Source: Candidatus Binataceae bacterium (GTDB lineage Bacteria > Desulfobacterota > Binatia > Binatales > Binataceae). Taken from it: a stretch of DNA of 64,000 nucleotides. The stretch is from contig DASRHP010000009.1 of assembly GCA_035650475.1 (NCBI GenBank), positions 300,545 through 364,544 on the forward strand. Reading direction: 5' to 3'. A program made the translations under genes and the position numbers. Every line of letters starts with the position of its first letter. The first letter of the stretch is position 1. The notes under the pieces were generated by a model. That model had not been told where the DNA came from. It did no database searches and saw nothing but the letters and a program-made list of their open reading frames with translations. Shown piece by piece: positions 50,932 to 60,417 of the stretch.

Positions 50932-51846
50932 CTACTTCTTGCCGCCCGCGCGCCGGCGCTCGCCCCGCGCGCGCGTAGCGCGCGCGGACGGCTTGCGCGC
51001 GCCGGCCTCGGTCGACGCGGCCGCTTCGATGGGCGCGCCGACCTGGGCGCCGTGCTCCTGCTCCACCCCCGCGCGCTTGGCCAGTGACGCCTTCAGCGCC
51101 GCCATCAGATCGATGACCTGGGCGCGGCGCGGTGTCTCGGGCGCCTCGGTCACCTGCTGGCCGGCGATCTTCTGCTGCGCCGCCTCCATCACGCGCTCAC
51201 GGAAGGTGTCATGGTACTTCGTGAGATCGAGCTTCTTCGCTGTGAGCTCGTCGATCAGACGCTGCGCCAGCCGGAGCTCGCTTTCCTTGACCACCTCCTG
51301 GGTGCCGCGATCGATCTCTTCGACCGGCCGCACTTCGTCGGCGTAATAGACGGTGTGCATCATCAGACCTTTCTCGTACGGGCGAATCAGTACGAGGTGC
51401 TCCTTGCCGCGCATCGTGAAACGCCCCAGCGCGACGCGCCCGCTTGCTTCCATCGCCTCGGTCAGCAGACGGTAGGCCTTTGCCGAGCCCGGCTCGCATC
51501 CGAGATAGTAGGCGCTCTCGAAGTAGACCGGGTCGATTTGCGCGAGCGGCACGAATTCGGTGATCTCGATCACATGGTTGCTGCCGCGCGCTTCGAGATT
51601 CTTCAGCTCCTCGTCGGTGAAGGTCACGTAGCGGTCCTTGGCGACCTCGTAGCCGCGCACCAGTTCGCTGCGCTCGATTATCGCGCCCTCGACCGGACAG
51701 AAGATCTTCTGCTGGATCCGGCTCAGGTCCTTGGCGTGAAGCAGGTTGAAGCTCACCGACTTCGAGCGCGTCGCGGGGAACAGGCGCACCGGAATCGAAA
51801 CCAGGCCGAACGAGATGTTGCCGTTGCCGACCGGACGTGCTGCCAT
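50932..51846 (-). CDS. ku: Ku, non-homologous end-joining DNA-end binding protein
   Basis: A 304-residue bacterial Ku, which forms a homodimeric ring on DNA ends and recruits LigD. Start at MAARPVGNGNISFGLVSIPV with GGGAGG eight bases upstream; the frame extends 279 bases further without a credible start. Conserved stretches: NISFGLVSIPVRLFPAT, CPVEGAIIERSELVRGYEV, EFVPLAQIDPVYFESAYYLG, MRGKEHLVLIRPY and LDLTKYHDTFRERV. The C-terminus past residue 265 is an Ala/Lys/Arg-rich tail ending RGERRRAGGKK, longer and more basic than the minimal Ku, as in species where the tail tunes DNA binding. Divergent from ligD. Confidence 0.95.
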   Translation of the reverse strand: MAARPVGNGNISFGLVSIPVRLFPATRSKSVSFNLLHAKDLSRIQQKIFCPVEGAIIERSELVRGYEVAKDRYVTFTDEELKNLEARGSNHVIEITEFVPLAQIDPVYFESAYYLGCEPGSAKAYRLLTEAMEASGRVALGRFTMRGKEHLVLIRPYEKGLMMHTVYYADEVRPVEEIDRGTQEVVKESELRLAQRLIDELTAKKLDLTKYHDTFRERVMEAAQQKIAGQQVTEAPETPRRAQVIDLMAALKASLAKRAGVEQEHGAQVGAPIEAAASTEAGARKPSARATRARGERRRAGGKK

Positions 51847-51996
51847 CTGCGCTACCTCCCTTGCGGGCCCACGGGCACAGCTTACCGGCCCGGCGACAGC
51901 GCAGGCCATACCGTGGGACGGCGAAAAGGCGAATTTATGAGATCCAGCAGCCGCGGCGGAAGCCGACGCTGACGGCGAAAGCGAAGCGAAATCAGC

Positions 51997-54672
51997 ATGC
52001 TCGAAGAGTACCATCGCAAGCGCAGCCCCCAACACACCCCGGAGCCGTTCAGTGGGTCGGCGCGCGTCGGCAGTTCCGGCGGCGGAATGTTCGTGGTTCA
52101 GAAGCATCACGCGCGCCGGCTCCATTACGACTTCCGTCTCGAGATGGAGGGCGTGTTGCGTTCATGGGCGGTGCCGCGTGGGCCGTCGCTCAATCCGGCT
52201 GACAAGCGGCTGGCCGTGATGGTCGAGGACCATCCGCTGGACTACGCGAACTTCGAGGGTGTGATTCCCGCTGGCAACTACGGCGCCGGGCCGGTCATCG
52301 TATGGGACCGCGGCGCGTACCGTGTAACCGATCCGCCCAACGACGCCGTCGGCGGCGTCCGCGCCGGCAAGCTCGACTTCGAGCTGCACGGCTTCAAGCT
52401 TCAAGGGGGGTACACGCTGGTGCGCACGCGCGGCGGCGGCGCGCGTGCGAGCGGCGACAAACCGCAATGGCTGCTGATAAAGAAGCGCGACGCCTTCGCC
52501 TCCGCCGAGGACGACGTCCTTGAGCGGCGCCCGCGCTCCGTACTGAGCGGACTTACGGTGGAGGAGATGCGCACCCCGGCCGCGCTCAGTGACGCTATCA
52601 CGGCGGAACTCGAGCGTCTGCGCGCACCCGCGTTGAAGGCGCCGTTTGCGCCTAAGAGTTTCCCCTTCGGACTGGCCAGGCTGGAGCGCGAGCCCGTCAG
52701 CGGCACACAGTGGCTATACGAGTTGAAGTACGACGGCGTGCGCGCGCTTGCCTTGCGCGACGGCCGGAGTGTGCGCCTGGTCGGCCGCAGCGGCGCCGAC
52801 TTCTCTGCCAGCTATCCGGAGGTCGTCCTCGCGCTCAGCGCGCTGCCCTGCGAGCGTTTCGTGGTCGACGGCGAGATAGTCACTCCGGGCGCCGACGGCC
52901 GGCCGAACTTCCAGCTTCTTCAGCGGCGAATCCAGGCGCGCGACCGCGACGAGATCGCGCGTCTGGCGCTGCTCGCGCCGGTACTCTACTATGCCTTCGA
53001 CTTGATCGTCTTTGGTCGCTTCGACCTGCGCGGGCTTGCCCTCGAAGATCGCAAAGCGCTTCTGCGCCGTATGATCCAAGACGAGGGCCCGCTGCGCTAT
53101 CTCGACCACCATCTCGGCGACGGACGCGCGTTTTACGACGCCGTATGCGCGGCCGGTCTCGAAGGCGTGGTAGCCAAGCTGCGCACGGCCGCCTATCCGT
53201 CGGGGCGGACCGGCGCGTGGCTCAAGATCAAGTGTCCGACGGTCGGACGTTTCGTTATCGGTGGATGGACCGAGCCGGGCGGCGCGCGCGCGCACTTCGG
53301 AGCGCTGTTGCTGGGGCAATACGAAGCACCGGGGGTTTTGCGCTTTGTCGGCCGGGTCGGCACCGGCTTCGACGAGGACGCGCTGCGCGCGCTGAGCGCG
53401 AAGATGCGTGCTTTCGCGGTGGACGCCTCGCCGTTTCGTCGCCCGCGCGCGGGTGAACCGGTGCCGCCGCGCGGCGCGCACTATTGCACGCCCGCGATGG
53501 TATGCGAGGTGAGATTCTCGGAATGGACCGACGACGGCGCACTGCGCCATCCGAGCTTCATCGCGCTCGCCGAGGATGCCAATCCGACGCAGTGCGTATA
53601 TCAGGGTCCGCGCGCCGCCGGCTCTGATGGCGCTCGCGCCAAGCCCTCGCGGCAGACCCAGACTGCTCTCTCAGACATAGAGAGCCGCCCGTCGAACCCC
53701 ATCCGCAACCTCCCCAACGATTCCCGCAGGGAGCGGACCAAGGCTTCACCGCGCGGGGGCGGCGTTCCCGCCGAAACGCGACGCGTCAAAGTCACCCATC
53801 CCGACAAGGTCTTCTGGCCCACCGAGGGCTACACCAAGGGCGAGCTGATTTCCTACTACGAGGCGATCGCGCCGTGGATGCTTCCGTATCTGAAAGACCG
53901 CCCAGTAGTGCTCACGCGTTATCCGGATGGGATCGCGGGCAAGAGTTTCTTTCAGAAGGATGCGCCCGACTATGCACCGGGGTGGATCCGCCGCGCGCGT
54001 ATCTACTCCGAGGATTCCCGGCGCGAGATCAGCTTCTTCATCCTCGACAGCGCCGAGGCGCTCGCTTATGTCGCCAACCTCGGCGCGATCCCGATCCACA
54101 TCTGGTCTTCGCGCGTGCCGACGCTCGACAGTCCGGACTGGCTATTGTTCGATATCGACCCGAAGGGTTCGACCACAGCGCAGGCGGTGCGTGTAGCGCT
54201 CGCCACCGGCGCGGTGCTGCGCGCGGTCGGGATGCGCCCGTACGTGAAGACGTCGGGGCAGGCGGGCTTGCACGTGATGGTCGGGCTCAGGCCCGGCTAT
54301 TCGTACGCGCAGGCGCGGATGTTTTCCGAGTTGGTGGCACGGCTGGTCCTCGAGCGTCTGCCAGGCGCGGCGACGCTCGAGCGCGAGGTCGGCGCGCGCG
54401 CCGGCAAAGTGTATATCGACTACCTCCAGCTCGGCGAGGGCAAGACGATCGCGGCTCCCTTCTCTGCGCGGCCATACCCGGGTGCCCCGGTTTCGGCACC
54501 GCTGCGATGGAACGAGCTCAAGATGAATCTCAATCCCGCCCGGTTCAACATCAAGACCATGCCGGCGCGCATGAAGCGGCAGGGCACCGATCCTTTTCTC
54601 GGCGTGCTGAACGATCCGCAGGAGCTCGAGCCTGCGCTGGCGAAGGTCGAGTCAGTGCTGCATCCGGGTTAA
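51997..54672 (+). CDS. ligD: Multifunctional DNA ligase D (PE-LIG-POL)
   Basis: An 891-residue LigD. Domains in order: 3'-phosphoesterase (30-170: HHARRLHYDFRLE, WAVPRGPS, GNYGAGPVIVWDRG), ATP-dependent ligase (215-530: nucleotidyl-lysine motif ELKYDGVRAL, VVDGEIV, EGVVAK, WLKIK), and archaeo-eukaryotic primase-type polymerase (590-885: VTHPDKVFWP, LLFDIDPKGS with catalytic aspartates, KTSGQAGLHV). This is the Pseudomonas-type order. The link between ligase and polymerase (about 545-590) is a low-complexity, Arg/Ser-rich segment. With ku it repairs double-strand breaks by end joining, often in non-growing cells. Only 150 bases separate the two divergent genes. Confidence 0.95.
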   Translation: MLEEYHRKRSPQHTPEPFSGSARVGSSGGGMFVVQKHHARRLHYDFRLEMEGVLRSWAVPRGPSLNPADKRLAVMVEDHPLDYANFEGVIPAGNYGAGPVIVWDRGAYRVTDPPNDAVGGVRAGKLDFELHGFKLQGGYTLVRTRGGGARASGDKPQWLLIKKRDAFASAEDDVLERRPRSVLSGLTVEEMRTPAALSDAITAELERLRAPALKAPFAPKSFPFGLARLEREPVSGTQWLYELKYDGVRALALRDGRSVRLVGRSGADFSASYPEVVLALSALPCERFVVDGEIVTPGADGRPNFQLLQRRIQARDRDEIARLALLAPVLYYAFDLIVFGRFDLRGLALEDRKALLRRMIQDEGPLRYLDHHLGDGRAFYDAVCAAGLEGVVAKLRTAAYPSGRTGAWLKIKCPTVGRFVIGGWTEPGGARAHFGALLLGQYEAPGVLRFVGRVGTGFDEDALRALSAKMRAFAVDASPFRRPRAGEPVPPRGAHYCTPAMVCEVRFSEWTDDGALRHPSFIALAEDANPTQCVYQGPRAAGSDGARAKPSRQTQTALSDIESRPSNPIRNLPNDSRRERTKASPRGGGVPAETRRVKVTHPDKVFWPTEGYTKGELISYYEAIAPWMLPYLKDRPVVLTRYPDGIAGKSFFQKDAPDYAPGWIRRARIYSEDSRREISFFILDSAEALAYVANLGAIPIHIWSSRVPTLDSPDWLLFDIDPKGSTTAQAVRVALATGAVLRAVGMRPYVKTSGQAGLHVMVGLRPGYSYAQARMFSELVARLVLERLPGAATLEREVGARAGKVYIDYLQLGEGKTIAAPFSARPYPGAPVSAPLRWNELKMNLNPARFNIKTMPARMKRQGTDPFLGVLNDPQELEPALAKVESVLHPG

Positions 54673-54711
54673 AACTGATGCCGCTCAGCGGCTTCGGGCC
54701 CGCGCTCCCGC

Positions 54712-55173
54712 TTACTGCTCAAGCAACTTGTGCAGGGATTCGAGCTCGCGGCGGACTTCAGCGATCGTGCGCAGCATCGCCGCGTTGCCATCTGCGCGCG
54801 CGCTCGCCGCAGGCGTTGGCGCGGGCGCCGATTGCGCGGCGGCCGCCGGCCGGGTGACCATCGCGCTCTCCAGTCCGACCTCGCGGATGTATTTCCTGGC
54901 GCCCTCGATGGTGAAGCGCTCTTCGTGGAGCAGGCGCTTGATCAGCCGCAGCGTTTCGATGTCCTTGTCGGAGTAGAAGCGATGCCGCGAGCGAGCATGC
55001 CGCGGGCGCAGGAAGGGGAACTGGGTCTCCCAGAAGCGCAGCACATACGCCTCGACCCCGAGCAGCGCCGCCGCCTCGCCGATCTTGAGCAGGCGCTCCC
55101 CGACGGCGCCGGCCGCCGCAGGGCGCGGAGTCTTGGCGCGCGCCGGGCGCGCGGGATGGGCGGAGCGACTCAC
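54712..55173 (-). CDS. MerR-family transcriptional regulator (IHF-linked)
   Basis: A 153-residue DNA-binding protein. The MerR helix-turn-helix runs from about 28: LLKIGEAAALLGVEAYVLRFWETQF, followed by the wing RHRFYSDKDIETLRLIKRLLHEERFTIEGARKYI. A long Ala/Pro-rich linker follows and then a short C-terminal helix (LRTIAEVRRELESLHKLLEQ) for dimerisation. A MerR gene directly after ihfA is common in proteobacteria. Its start overlaps the ihfA stop by 4 bases. It has no cysteine-based metal site and its effector is unknown. Confidence 0.92.
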   Translation of the reverse strand: MSRSAHPARPARAKTPRPAAAGAVGERLLKIGEAAALLGVEAYVLRFWETQFPFLRPRHARSRHRFYSDKDIETLRLIKRLLHEERFTIEGARKYIREVGLESAMVTRPAAAAQSAPAPTPAASARADGNAAMLRTIAEVRRELESLHKLLEQ

Positions 55174-55466
55174 TGCGAGCGCTTATGGACGCCGTTGGCG
55201 ATCAGGTCTTTGAGCACCTGGCTCGGCCTGAAGGATAGCACGCGGCGGGAGTCGATGATGATAGCGGCGCCGGTCTGCGGATTGCGCCCCCGCCGGGCCT
55301 GCTTGTGGTTGACCACGAAGCTGCCGAAGCCGGACAGCTTGACTTTGTCGCCGCGGCGCAAGCTGTCCTCGATGATTTGGAAGACCTCCTCCACGATCTC
55401 GCAGGCTTCCTTTTTTGACCAGCCCACGCGCTCGTAGATCAGGTCCACGAGATCGGCCTTGGTCAT
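55170..55466 (-). CDS. ihfA: Integration host factor alpha subunit
   Basis: A 98-residue HU/IHF-type DNA-bending protein: MTKADLVDLIYERVGWSKKE, the beta-arm with GRNPQTGAAIIIDSRRVLSFRPSQ and the helix end. The NPQTG arm tip intercalates between base pairs, as in IHF and HU. The position between pheT and a MerR gene is the standard ihfA site and supports the name over HU. It forms heterodimers with IHF-beta (not in the window). Confidence 0.94.
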   Translation of the reverse strand: MTKADLVDLIYERVGWSKKEACEIVEEVFQIIEDSLRRGDKVKLSGFGSFVVNHKQARRGRNPQTGAAIIIDSRRVLSFRPSQVLKDLIANGVHKRSQ

Positions 55467-55510
55467 GTCTTGCGGAGTGAACCCCCAAGCCGCTCCCCCG
55501 GAGCGAGATT

Positions 55511-58003
55511 TTACTGCCGCAACTCCGCCCCCAGCCGCAGCCGCGCCGCCTCCACCACCCTACCGTGGGCGCGATTCACCTCCTCGTCAGTCAGCGTGCG
55601 ATCCCTGGCCCGGTAGCGGCAGGCGAGCGCCACGCTCTTGCGCCCGGGCGCGATCGACTCTCCCTCGTAAATGTCGAATACTTCGACGCTTTCGAGCCAC
55701 GGCGAATCGGTCTCGCGAACCGCAGCCACTACTTCGGCCGCCGGCAAAGCGCGATCCACCACCAGTGCCAAATCGCGCCGGACAGCGGGGAATCGCGGTG
55801 GAGCGACAACCACTAGGCGCGGCTGAGAACCGTAAGCCATCAGCAGTGCTAAGTCAAGTTCAGTAAGCGCGCATGGATGACTAAGTTCGAGTCGTATCGC
55901 TTCCGCCGGATGCAACTCGCCCACGCATCCGGCCAACTTGCCGTCGAGCATCACCCGCGCCGAACGTCCCGGATGCAGAAAGCGATGCTCAGTCTGGCCC
56001 GGCGGGGCGAAGGCGACGCGTGCGCTCAGCCCGAGCGCGCTCAGCCACTGTTCGAGCACGCCCTTGAGCGTCCAGAAACCCGCCATCACGGGTGGTTGCC
56101 CCACCGTGCCCATCGCGTACTCGCCGTAGCTGAGCGCGGCCAGGCGCTGATGCTCGCTGGGCGCGCCAGCCTCGAGCGCGAACACTTTACCAATTTCAAA
56201 GCCGTGGAAGGCCGTCGCCTGACGGTTGAGGTTGAAGCGCAGCGCGCCGAGCAGTCCGGGTAGGAGGCTTAAGCGCAGCTCGCTCAGCTCGGCCGAGAGC
56301 GGATTGTCAACCCGCACCGCTTTCCCACTGAGCCCCGGATAGCGCTGGTTGTCGGAGGGCGCGACGAAGGCGATGGTTTTGACCTCGGTCAGCCCAGCGC
56401 CGATCATCAGCTCGCGCGCCGCGCGGTGAAAGCTGCGGTTCGGATTCGGAGCGGCGGGAAGAGCGGCGCGCTCGGGCACGATCGCGGGGATTTCGGCGAG
56501 CCCGCGCAGGCGCGCCACCTCTTCAGCGAGGTCGGCGGTTTCGTTCAGATCGGGACGGAACGTCGGCGGGGTGACGATAAGCCGCCGCCCGCCCGCCGCT
56601 TTGACCTCGGCACCCAGCGCGCGCAGGCGCTCGCGCACCTCGTTGGCGGGCAGCGCGACGCCGAGCAGCGCGGCGAGCGCGTCAACCTCAAGCTCGATCT
56701 GCCGCTCGGCCATCGGGCGCGGTTCGGCGACCGCCGGTGGACCGGCAACCTTGCCGCCCGCAGTACGCACGATAAGCTCCGCCGCGCGTGCGAGCGCGCG
56801 CAGCTGCCCCGCGCGGTCGATCGCGCGCTCGAAGCGATAGCTCGCCTCGCTGCGCAGGCCCATCCGGCGCGCCGTGCGCGCCACCGTCATCGGTTCGAAG
56901 TAGGCGCTTTCGAGCACGAGCTCCGTGGTCGAGTCGCTGACCTCGGAGTTGAGCCCGCCCATGACGCCGGCGATGGCCAGCGGCTTTTCGGGATCCGCTA
57001 TCAACAGGTCGGCGGGAGCGAGTTCACGCCGGACGTTGTCGAGGGTGACGAAGTCGCGGTCGAGCGCGCCGCCGGGCGCCTGGTCGGCGCGGCGGACCAC
57101 GATCCGGTCTTGGGCAATGCGCGTGCGGTCGAAGGCGTGCAGCGGCTGTCCCAGCTCGAGCATCACGTAGTTGGTGACGTCGACCACGTTGTTCAGTGCC
57201 CGCATCCCGCACAGCTCCAGCCGCCGGCGCATCCAGATCGGCGAGGGGCCAATTTTCACTCCGCTGATCGGCAGCCCTGCGTAATGCGGGCAGAGCTCGG
57301 GCGCAAGAATTTCGACGCGCAATCCGGAGGAGTTGTTTCCCGTCCCGCTGCCCGAGCGCGTGCGCGGCTTGAGCAGCGCGCCTTTGATCGCCGGCGGTGT
57401 CAGCTTCAGGCCGAAGAGCGCGGCGACTTCGCGCGCGAGCCCGAGGACCGACAGGCAGTCGCCGCGGTTGGGCGTGATCGCGATATCGAGCACGGTGTCG
57501 TCAACGCGCAGATACGCGGCCAGCTCGACGCCGAGCGGCGCATCGTCGGGCAGCGCGAGGATTCCCGTATGATCGTCGGAAAATCCCAGCTCGCGCTCCG
57601 AGCAGAGCATCCCTTCCGAGCGCACGCCGCGAATCACCGCGGCCTGAAGCGGCGCCACCTCTTCCAGACGTTGCGCGCGCGGCCCGCTGCCGTGGCCGGC
57701 GCCGCTGAGCCGCGCGCCGACCCGCGCGAACGCCGCCATCATCCCGCTGCGCACGTTGGGCGCGCCGCATACCACGCTGAAACGGCCGACCGCGCCGGCG
57801 TCAACGTCGCACAGGCTCAGGCGGTCGGCGTTGGGATGGCGCTCGGCTTTGAGCACCCGCGCGACGACGACGTCGCTGAAGCCTGGCGCGAGCTTCTCGA
57901 CACTCTCGACCTCCAGCCCAGCCAGCGTCAGGCGCGTGCACAGCTCGTCGACGTCGGCCTCCAAGGGGACGAATTCGCCCAGCCAACTCAGCGCAAGCTT
58001 CAT
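55511..58003 (-). CDS. pheT: Phenylalanyl-tRNA synthetase beta subunit
   Basis: An 830-residue PheT, the larger partner of PheS that handles editing of mischarged tyrosine and tRNA binding. The N-terminus [21 protein letters not shown] and EMAP/OB-type tRNA-binding domain ([23 protein letters not shown]) are clear. [19 protein letters not shown] and [22 protein letters not shown] belong to the B3/B4 domains. The C-terminal ferredoxin-like anticodon-binding domain ([18 protein letters not shown]) ends the protein. The start overlaps the end of pheS by 4 bases. Confidence 0.95.
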   Translation of the reverse strand: MKLALSWLGEFVPLEADVDELCTRLTLAGLEVESVEKLAPGFSDVVVARVLKAERHPNADRLSLCDVDAGAVGRFSVVCGAPNVRSGMMAAFARVGARLSGAGHGSGPRAQRLEEVAPLQAAVIRGVRSEGMLCSERELGFSDDHTGILALPDDAPLGVELAAYLRVDDTVLDIAITPNRGDCLSVLGLAREVAALFGLKLTPPAIKGALLKPRTRSGSGTGNNSSGLRVEILAPELCPHYAGLPISGVKIGPSPIWMRRRLELCGMRALNNVVDVTNYVMLELGQPLHAFDRTRIAQDRIVVRRADQAPGGALDRDFVTLDNVRRELAPADLLIADPEKPLAIAGVMGGLNSEVSDSTTELVLESAYFEPMTVARTARRMGLRSEASYRFERAIDRAGQLRALARAAELIVRTAGGKVAGPPAVAEPRPMAERQIELEVDALAALLGVALPANEVRERLRALGAEVKAAGGRRLIVTPPTFRPDLNETADLAEEVARLRGLAEIPAIVPERAALPAAPNPNRSFHRAARELMIGAGLTEVKTIAFVAPSDNQRYPGLSGKAVRVDNPLSAELSELRLSLLPGLLGALRFNLNRQATAFHGFEIGKVFALEAGAPSEHQRLAALSYGEYAMGTVGQPPVMAGFWTLKGVLEQWLSALGLSARVAFAPPGQTEHRFLHPGRSARVMLDGKLAGCVGELHPAEAIRLELSHPCALTELDLALLMAYGSQPRLVVVAPPRFPAVRRDLALVVDRALPAAEVVAAVRETDSPWLESVEVFDIYEGESIAPGRKSVALACRYRARDRTLTDEEVNRAHGRVVEAARLRLGAELRQ

Positions 58004-59049
58004 GACAATCGCTCGACGAAGGAGGGAAACTGGCCCAAAAAGCGCAGGTCGTTTTCAAAGAACAACCGCATGTCATCGACCCCGAGCTTGAGCAGCGCCG
58101 TGCGTTCGACCCCCATCCCGAAAGCAAAGCCCTGGTACTCGGCGGGGTCGTAGCCGACCGCGCGCAGGACGTTGGGATGGATCATTCCGGAGCCCAGGAT
58201 TTCGGTCCATCCGGTCTGCTTGCACACCCGGCATCCCGCGCCCGCGCACAACAGGCAAGAGATATCGACCTCGGCACTCGGCTCGGTGAAGGGAAAGAAG
58301 CTGGCGCGAAAGCGCACCGCGGTTTCTGCGCCGAAGAAGGCGCGCGCGAACTCGGTCAGCACGCCCTTAAGATGGGCCATCGTAACCCGCCCCGCACGGT
58401 CCACCATGAAGCCCTCGATCTGGCTGAACATCGGTGAGGCGCGCACGCTCAGCTCGTCGCGCCGGTAGCAGTTGCCTGGGCAGACCACGGCGAGCGGCGG
58501 CTTGCGGCTCTGCATCACGCGGATCTGGCCGTTGGAGGTATGGGTGCGCAAGAGCATCCCGCCCGGCAGGAAAAAGGTGTCTTGCATCTCGCGCGCCGGA
58601 TGGTCGGGCGGAAAGTTGAGCGCCTCGAAGTTGTGAAAGTCGTCCTCGACATCCTGGGTGGCGGCGACCTCGAAGCCCATCGAGGCGAAGATGTCGAGCA
58701 TCTGCTCCATCGCGAGGGTTATCGGATGGAGCCGGCCGCGCGGGATGCGCGCGCCGGGCAACGTGATGTCCAGGCGCGCCTCGTTGAGCGAGCGCTCCAG
58801 CGCCTGCGCGCGGATCCGCTCTTGGAGGACTTCGAGGCGCTGCTCGAGCTCGCGCTTGACCTGATTGATAAGCTGGCCGATTGCGGGGCGCTCGGGCGCC
58901 GGCACCTCGCGCATCCGCCGCATCAGCTCGGTGAGCTGGCCGGCGCGGCCGAGCACGCGCACGCGCACGGCCTCGATCTGTTCGGGGCCGGCATCGTCGC
59001 CCAGCTCGGCCATCGCGGCCGTGCGGATCGCCTCGATCTCTGCCTTCAT
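58000..59049 (-). CDS. pheS: Phenylalanyl-tRNA synthetase alpha subunit
   Basis: A 349-residue class II synthetase catalytic subunit. N-terminal coiled coil for tRNA binding, then motif 1 near [21 protein letters not shown], motif 2 with [19 protein letters not shown] and [18 protein letters not shown], and motif 3 [20 protein letters not shown]. The four cysteines [12 protein letters not shown] in the middle (about 263-274) form an extra zinc-knuckle-like segment seen in some PheS. A GAGG lies right before the start. A terminator lies 30 bases upstream, between this gene and rplT. Confidence 0.95.
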   Translation of the reverse strand: MKAEIEAIRTAAMAELGDDAGPEQIEAVRVRVLGRAGQLTELMRRMREVPAPERPAIGQLINQVKRELEQRLEVLQERIRAQALERSLNEARLDITLPGARIPRGRLHPITLAMEQMLDIFASMGFEVAATQDVEDDFHNFEALNFPPDHPAREMQDTFFLPGGMLLRTHTSNGQIRVMQSRKPPLAVVCPGNCYRRDELSVRASPMFSQIEGFMVDRAGRVTMAHLKGVLTEFARAFFGAETAVRFRASFFPFTEPSAEVDISCLLCAGAGCRVCKQTGWTEILGSGMIHPNVLRAVGYDPAEYQGFAFGMGVERTALLKLGVDDMRLFFENDLRFLGQFPSFVERLS

Positions 59050-59078
59050 CCTCTACCCCCGCGGCGATGGCGCGCGCC

Positions 59079-59112
59079 AAATAAAAGACCATGTGGCACG
59101 CCACATGGTCTT
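59079..59112 (-). terminator. Intrinsic terminator between rplT and pheS
   Basis: On the coding strand, AAGACCATGTGG pairs with CCACATGGTCTT over a CGTG loop (12 base pairs) and is followed by TTATTT. It starts about 20 bases after the rplT stop and ends 30 bases before the pheS ATG. It should end most transcripts of the infC-rpmI-rplT unit or set a lower level for pheST. Confidence 0.75.
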
Positions 59113-59133
59113 CGCCCGGTGCGCGGGCCGGCG

Positions 59134-59499
59134 TCAGGCCGCGGCCGCGCCGAGCGCCTTTTTGGCGGTGTTGGCCAGCTCTGCGAAAAGCCCGTCGCGC
59201 TCAAGGGCGAGCGCCGCGAGCTGCTTGCGATCGATCTCGACGCCGGCCTTGTTGAGTCCGTCGATGAGCCGGCTGTAAGTGAGCCCGTACTCGCGGGCGA
59301 GCGCGTTGATACGCGCGATCCAGAGCGCGCGGAAATCGCGCTTTTTCTGCTTGCGGTCGCGGTAGGCGTAGGTCAGCCCCTTCTCCAGCGTGCTGCGGGC
59401 CTGACGGTAGAGCTTGCGCCCGCCGACGAAGCCGGAGGCGAGTTTGAGCTGCCGCTTGTGGCGGCGGCGGGTCTTGGGGCCACCCTTGGCGCGTGGCAT
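59134..59499 (-). CDS. rplT: 50S ribosomal protein L20
   Basis: A 121-residue L20, one of the first proteins to assemble on 23S rRNA. It has the conserved start MPRAKGGPKTRRRHKRQLKL, FVGGRKLYRQARSTLEKGLTYAYRDRKQKKRDFRALWIARINALAREYGLTY in pieces, and the DLNKAGVEIDRKQLAALAL type end. In E. coli L20 also represses this operon by binding its mRNA. Follows rpmI by 44 bases. Confidence 0.97.
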   Translation of the reverse strand: MPRAKGGPKTRRRHKRQLKLASGFVGGRKLYRQARSTLEKGLTYAYRDRKQKKRDFRALWIARINALAREYGLTYSRLIDGLNKAGVEIDRKQLAALALERDGLFAELANTAKKALGAAAA

Positions 59500-59543
59500 T
59501 GGAGATCAGTCCTTCCTTTGGATTTGGCGGCGCGCGCGCATCC

Positions 59544-59741
59544 TCACAGGTACGGCACCAGCGCGCGCATCGTGCGGGTGTCGGTCGGGTTGAGCAGGCC
59601 GGCGCTGCGCAGCCTGCGCTTGCGCGCGCGTTTCTTGGAGGAGAGCAGGTGGCGCAGGTAGGCCTTCTTGTGCTTGATCTTGCCGGTCTTGGTCACCTTG
59701 AAGCGCTTGGCGGCGCTGCGATTGGTCTTCAGTTTGCCCAT
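59544..59741 (-). CDS. rpmI: 50S ribosomal protein L35
   Basis: A 65-residue L35 with the classic MGKLKTNRSAAKRFKVTKTG, KIKHKKAYLRHLLSSKKRARKRRLR and LVPYL end. It belongs to the infC-rpmI-rplT run, 33 bases after infC. Lysine/arginine-rich, buried in the 50S subunit. Confidence 0.96.
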   Translation of the reverse strand: MGKLKTNRSAAKRFKVTKTGKIKHKKAYLRHLLSSKKRARKRRLRSAGLLNPTDTRTMRALVPYL

Positions 59742-59774
59742 CGGTTGCGGCTCACCATCCGGTTTCTCTTGCGC

Positions 59775-60311
59775 TCAGCGCGGGGTCAGCAGGACCGACA
59801 TGTTGCGCCCTTCCATCCGCGGCGTTCCCTCGGCCTGCGCGATATCCTGCACCTGCGCGATGATCGTATCGAGCAGGTTCCGTCCCAGCTCGGGATGGGT
59901 TATCTCCCTGCCGCGGAACGAAACCGACAGCTTAACACGCTGGCCCTCGCTGACAAAGCGCCTGATGTGTTTGATCTTGAAGTCAACGTCGTGTCTTTCC
60001 GTACGCGCGCCCATCTTGACCTCCTTGATCGCCGAGGCCGCGGCGTGGCGCTTGGAGTCGTGGACCTTTTTCTTTTGCGCGTAACGGTACTTGTCGAAGT
60101 CGGTGATCCGGCAGACCGGCGGTTGCGCGGTGGGCGCGACCTCGACCAGGTCGAGGCCGCGGCTTTCGGCCACGCGGATCGCTTCGCGCGTACTCATGAT
60201 GCCGGCCTGGCGGCCGTCGACGTCGATTACGCGAACCTCGGGCGCCCGGATCTGGGTGTTGACCCTTATCGCCGGTTCACGTGAGGGCGGGGTTCGAAAA
60301 TCTCTACGGAT
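59775..60311 (-). CDS. infC: Translation initiation factor IF-3, apparent AUC start
   Basis: IF-3 binds the 30S subunit and checks start codons. The first ATG in frame (60197) lies inside the N-terminal domain and would drop about 38 residues that match the family, including IRVNTQIRAPEVRVIDVDGR. The frame is open back to a stop just before an ATC at 60309-60311, which is preceded by GGAGGTGA at the right spacing, and has no AUG between. So translation very probably starts at AUC, matching the known rule that infC begins with AUU/AUC and is autoregulated by IF-3 rejecting non-AUG starts. Domains: IF3_N to about 75 (PPVCRITDFDKYRYAQKKK), then IF3_C (VSFRGREITHPELG). Total 178 residues. Confidence 0.9.
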   Translation of the reverse strand: MRRDFRTPPSREPAIRVNTQIRAPEVRVIDVDGRQAGIMSTREAIRVAESRGLDLVEVAPTAQPPVCRITDFDKYRYAQKKKVHDSKRHAAASAIKEVKMGARTERHDVDFKIKHIRRFVSEGQRVKLSVSFRGREITHPELGRNLLDTIIAQVQDIAQAEGTPRMEGRNMSVLLTPR

Positions 60312-60314
60312 AAA

Positions 60315-60322
60315 TCACCTCC
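60315..60322 (-). promoter_or_regulatory. Strong Shine-Dalgarno sequence of infC
   Basis: GGAGGTGA on the coding strand, three bases before the ATC proposed as the infC start (six from the GGAGG core). It fits the 3' end of 16S rRNA. Just upstream a GTCGGC/GCCGAC pair forms a small hairpin that may affect access. This site is what decides the start over the downstream ATG. Confidence 0.75.
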
Positions 60323-60417
60323 GTCGGCATCCCAGCCGACCTGCCGCCCGGCTGACCGTCCGCCGGCTCAACGGCACTGGCGAGTCGAATTGTTCCCTCC
60401 CGCCGCCGTCGCGCTCG

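Noticed and set aside
51847-52125. Upstream extension of the Ku frame
   Set aside because: The extra 93 residues lie in the divergent promoter and the opposite strand of ligD; ATG at 51846 has GGGAGG and the family N-terminus.
59775-60197. infC starting at the internal ATG (141 codons)
   Set aside because: It removes conserved N-terminal IF-3 residues and has no ribosome site, whereas ATC at 60311 has GGAGGTGA.
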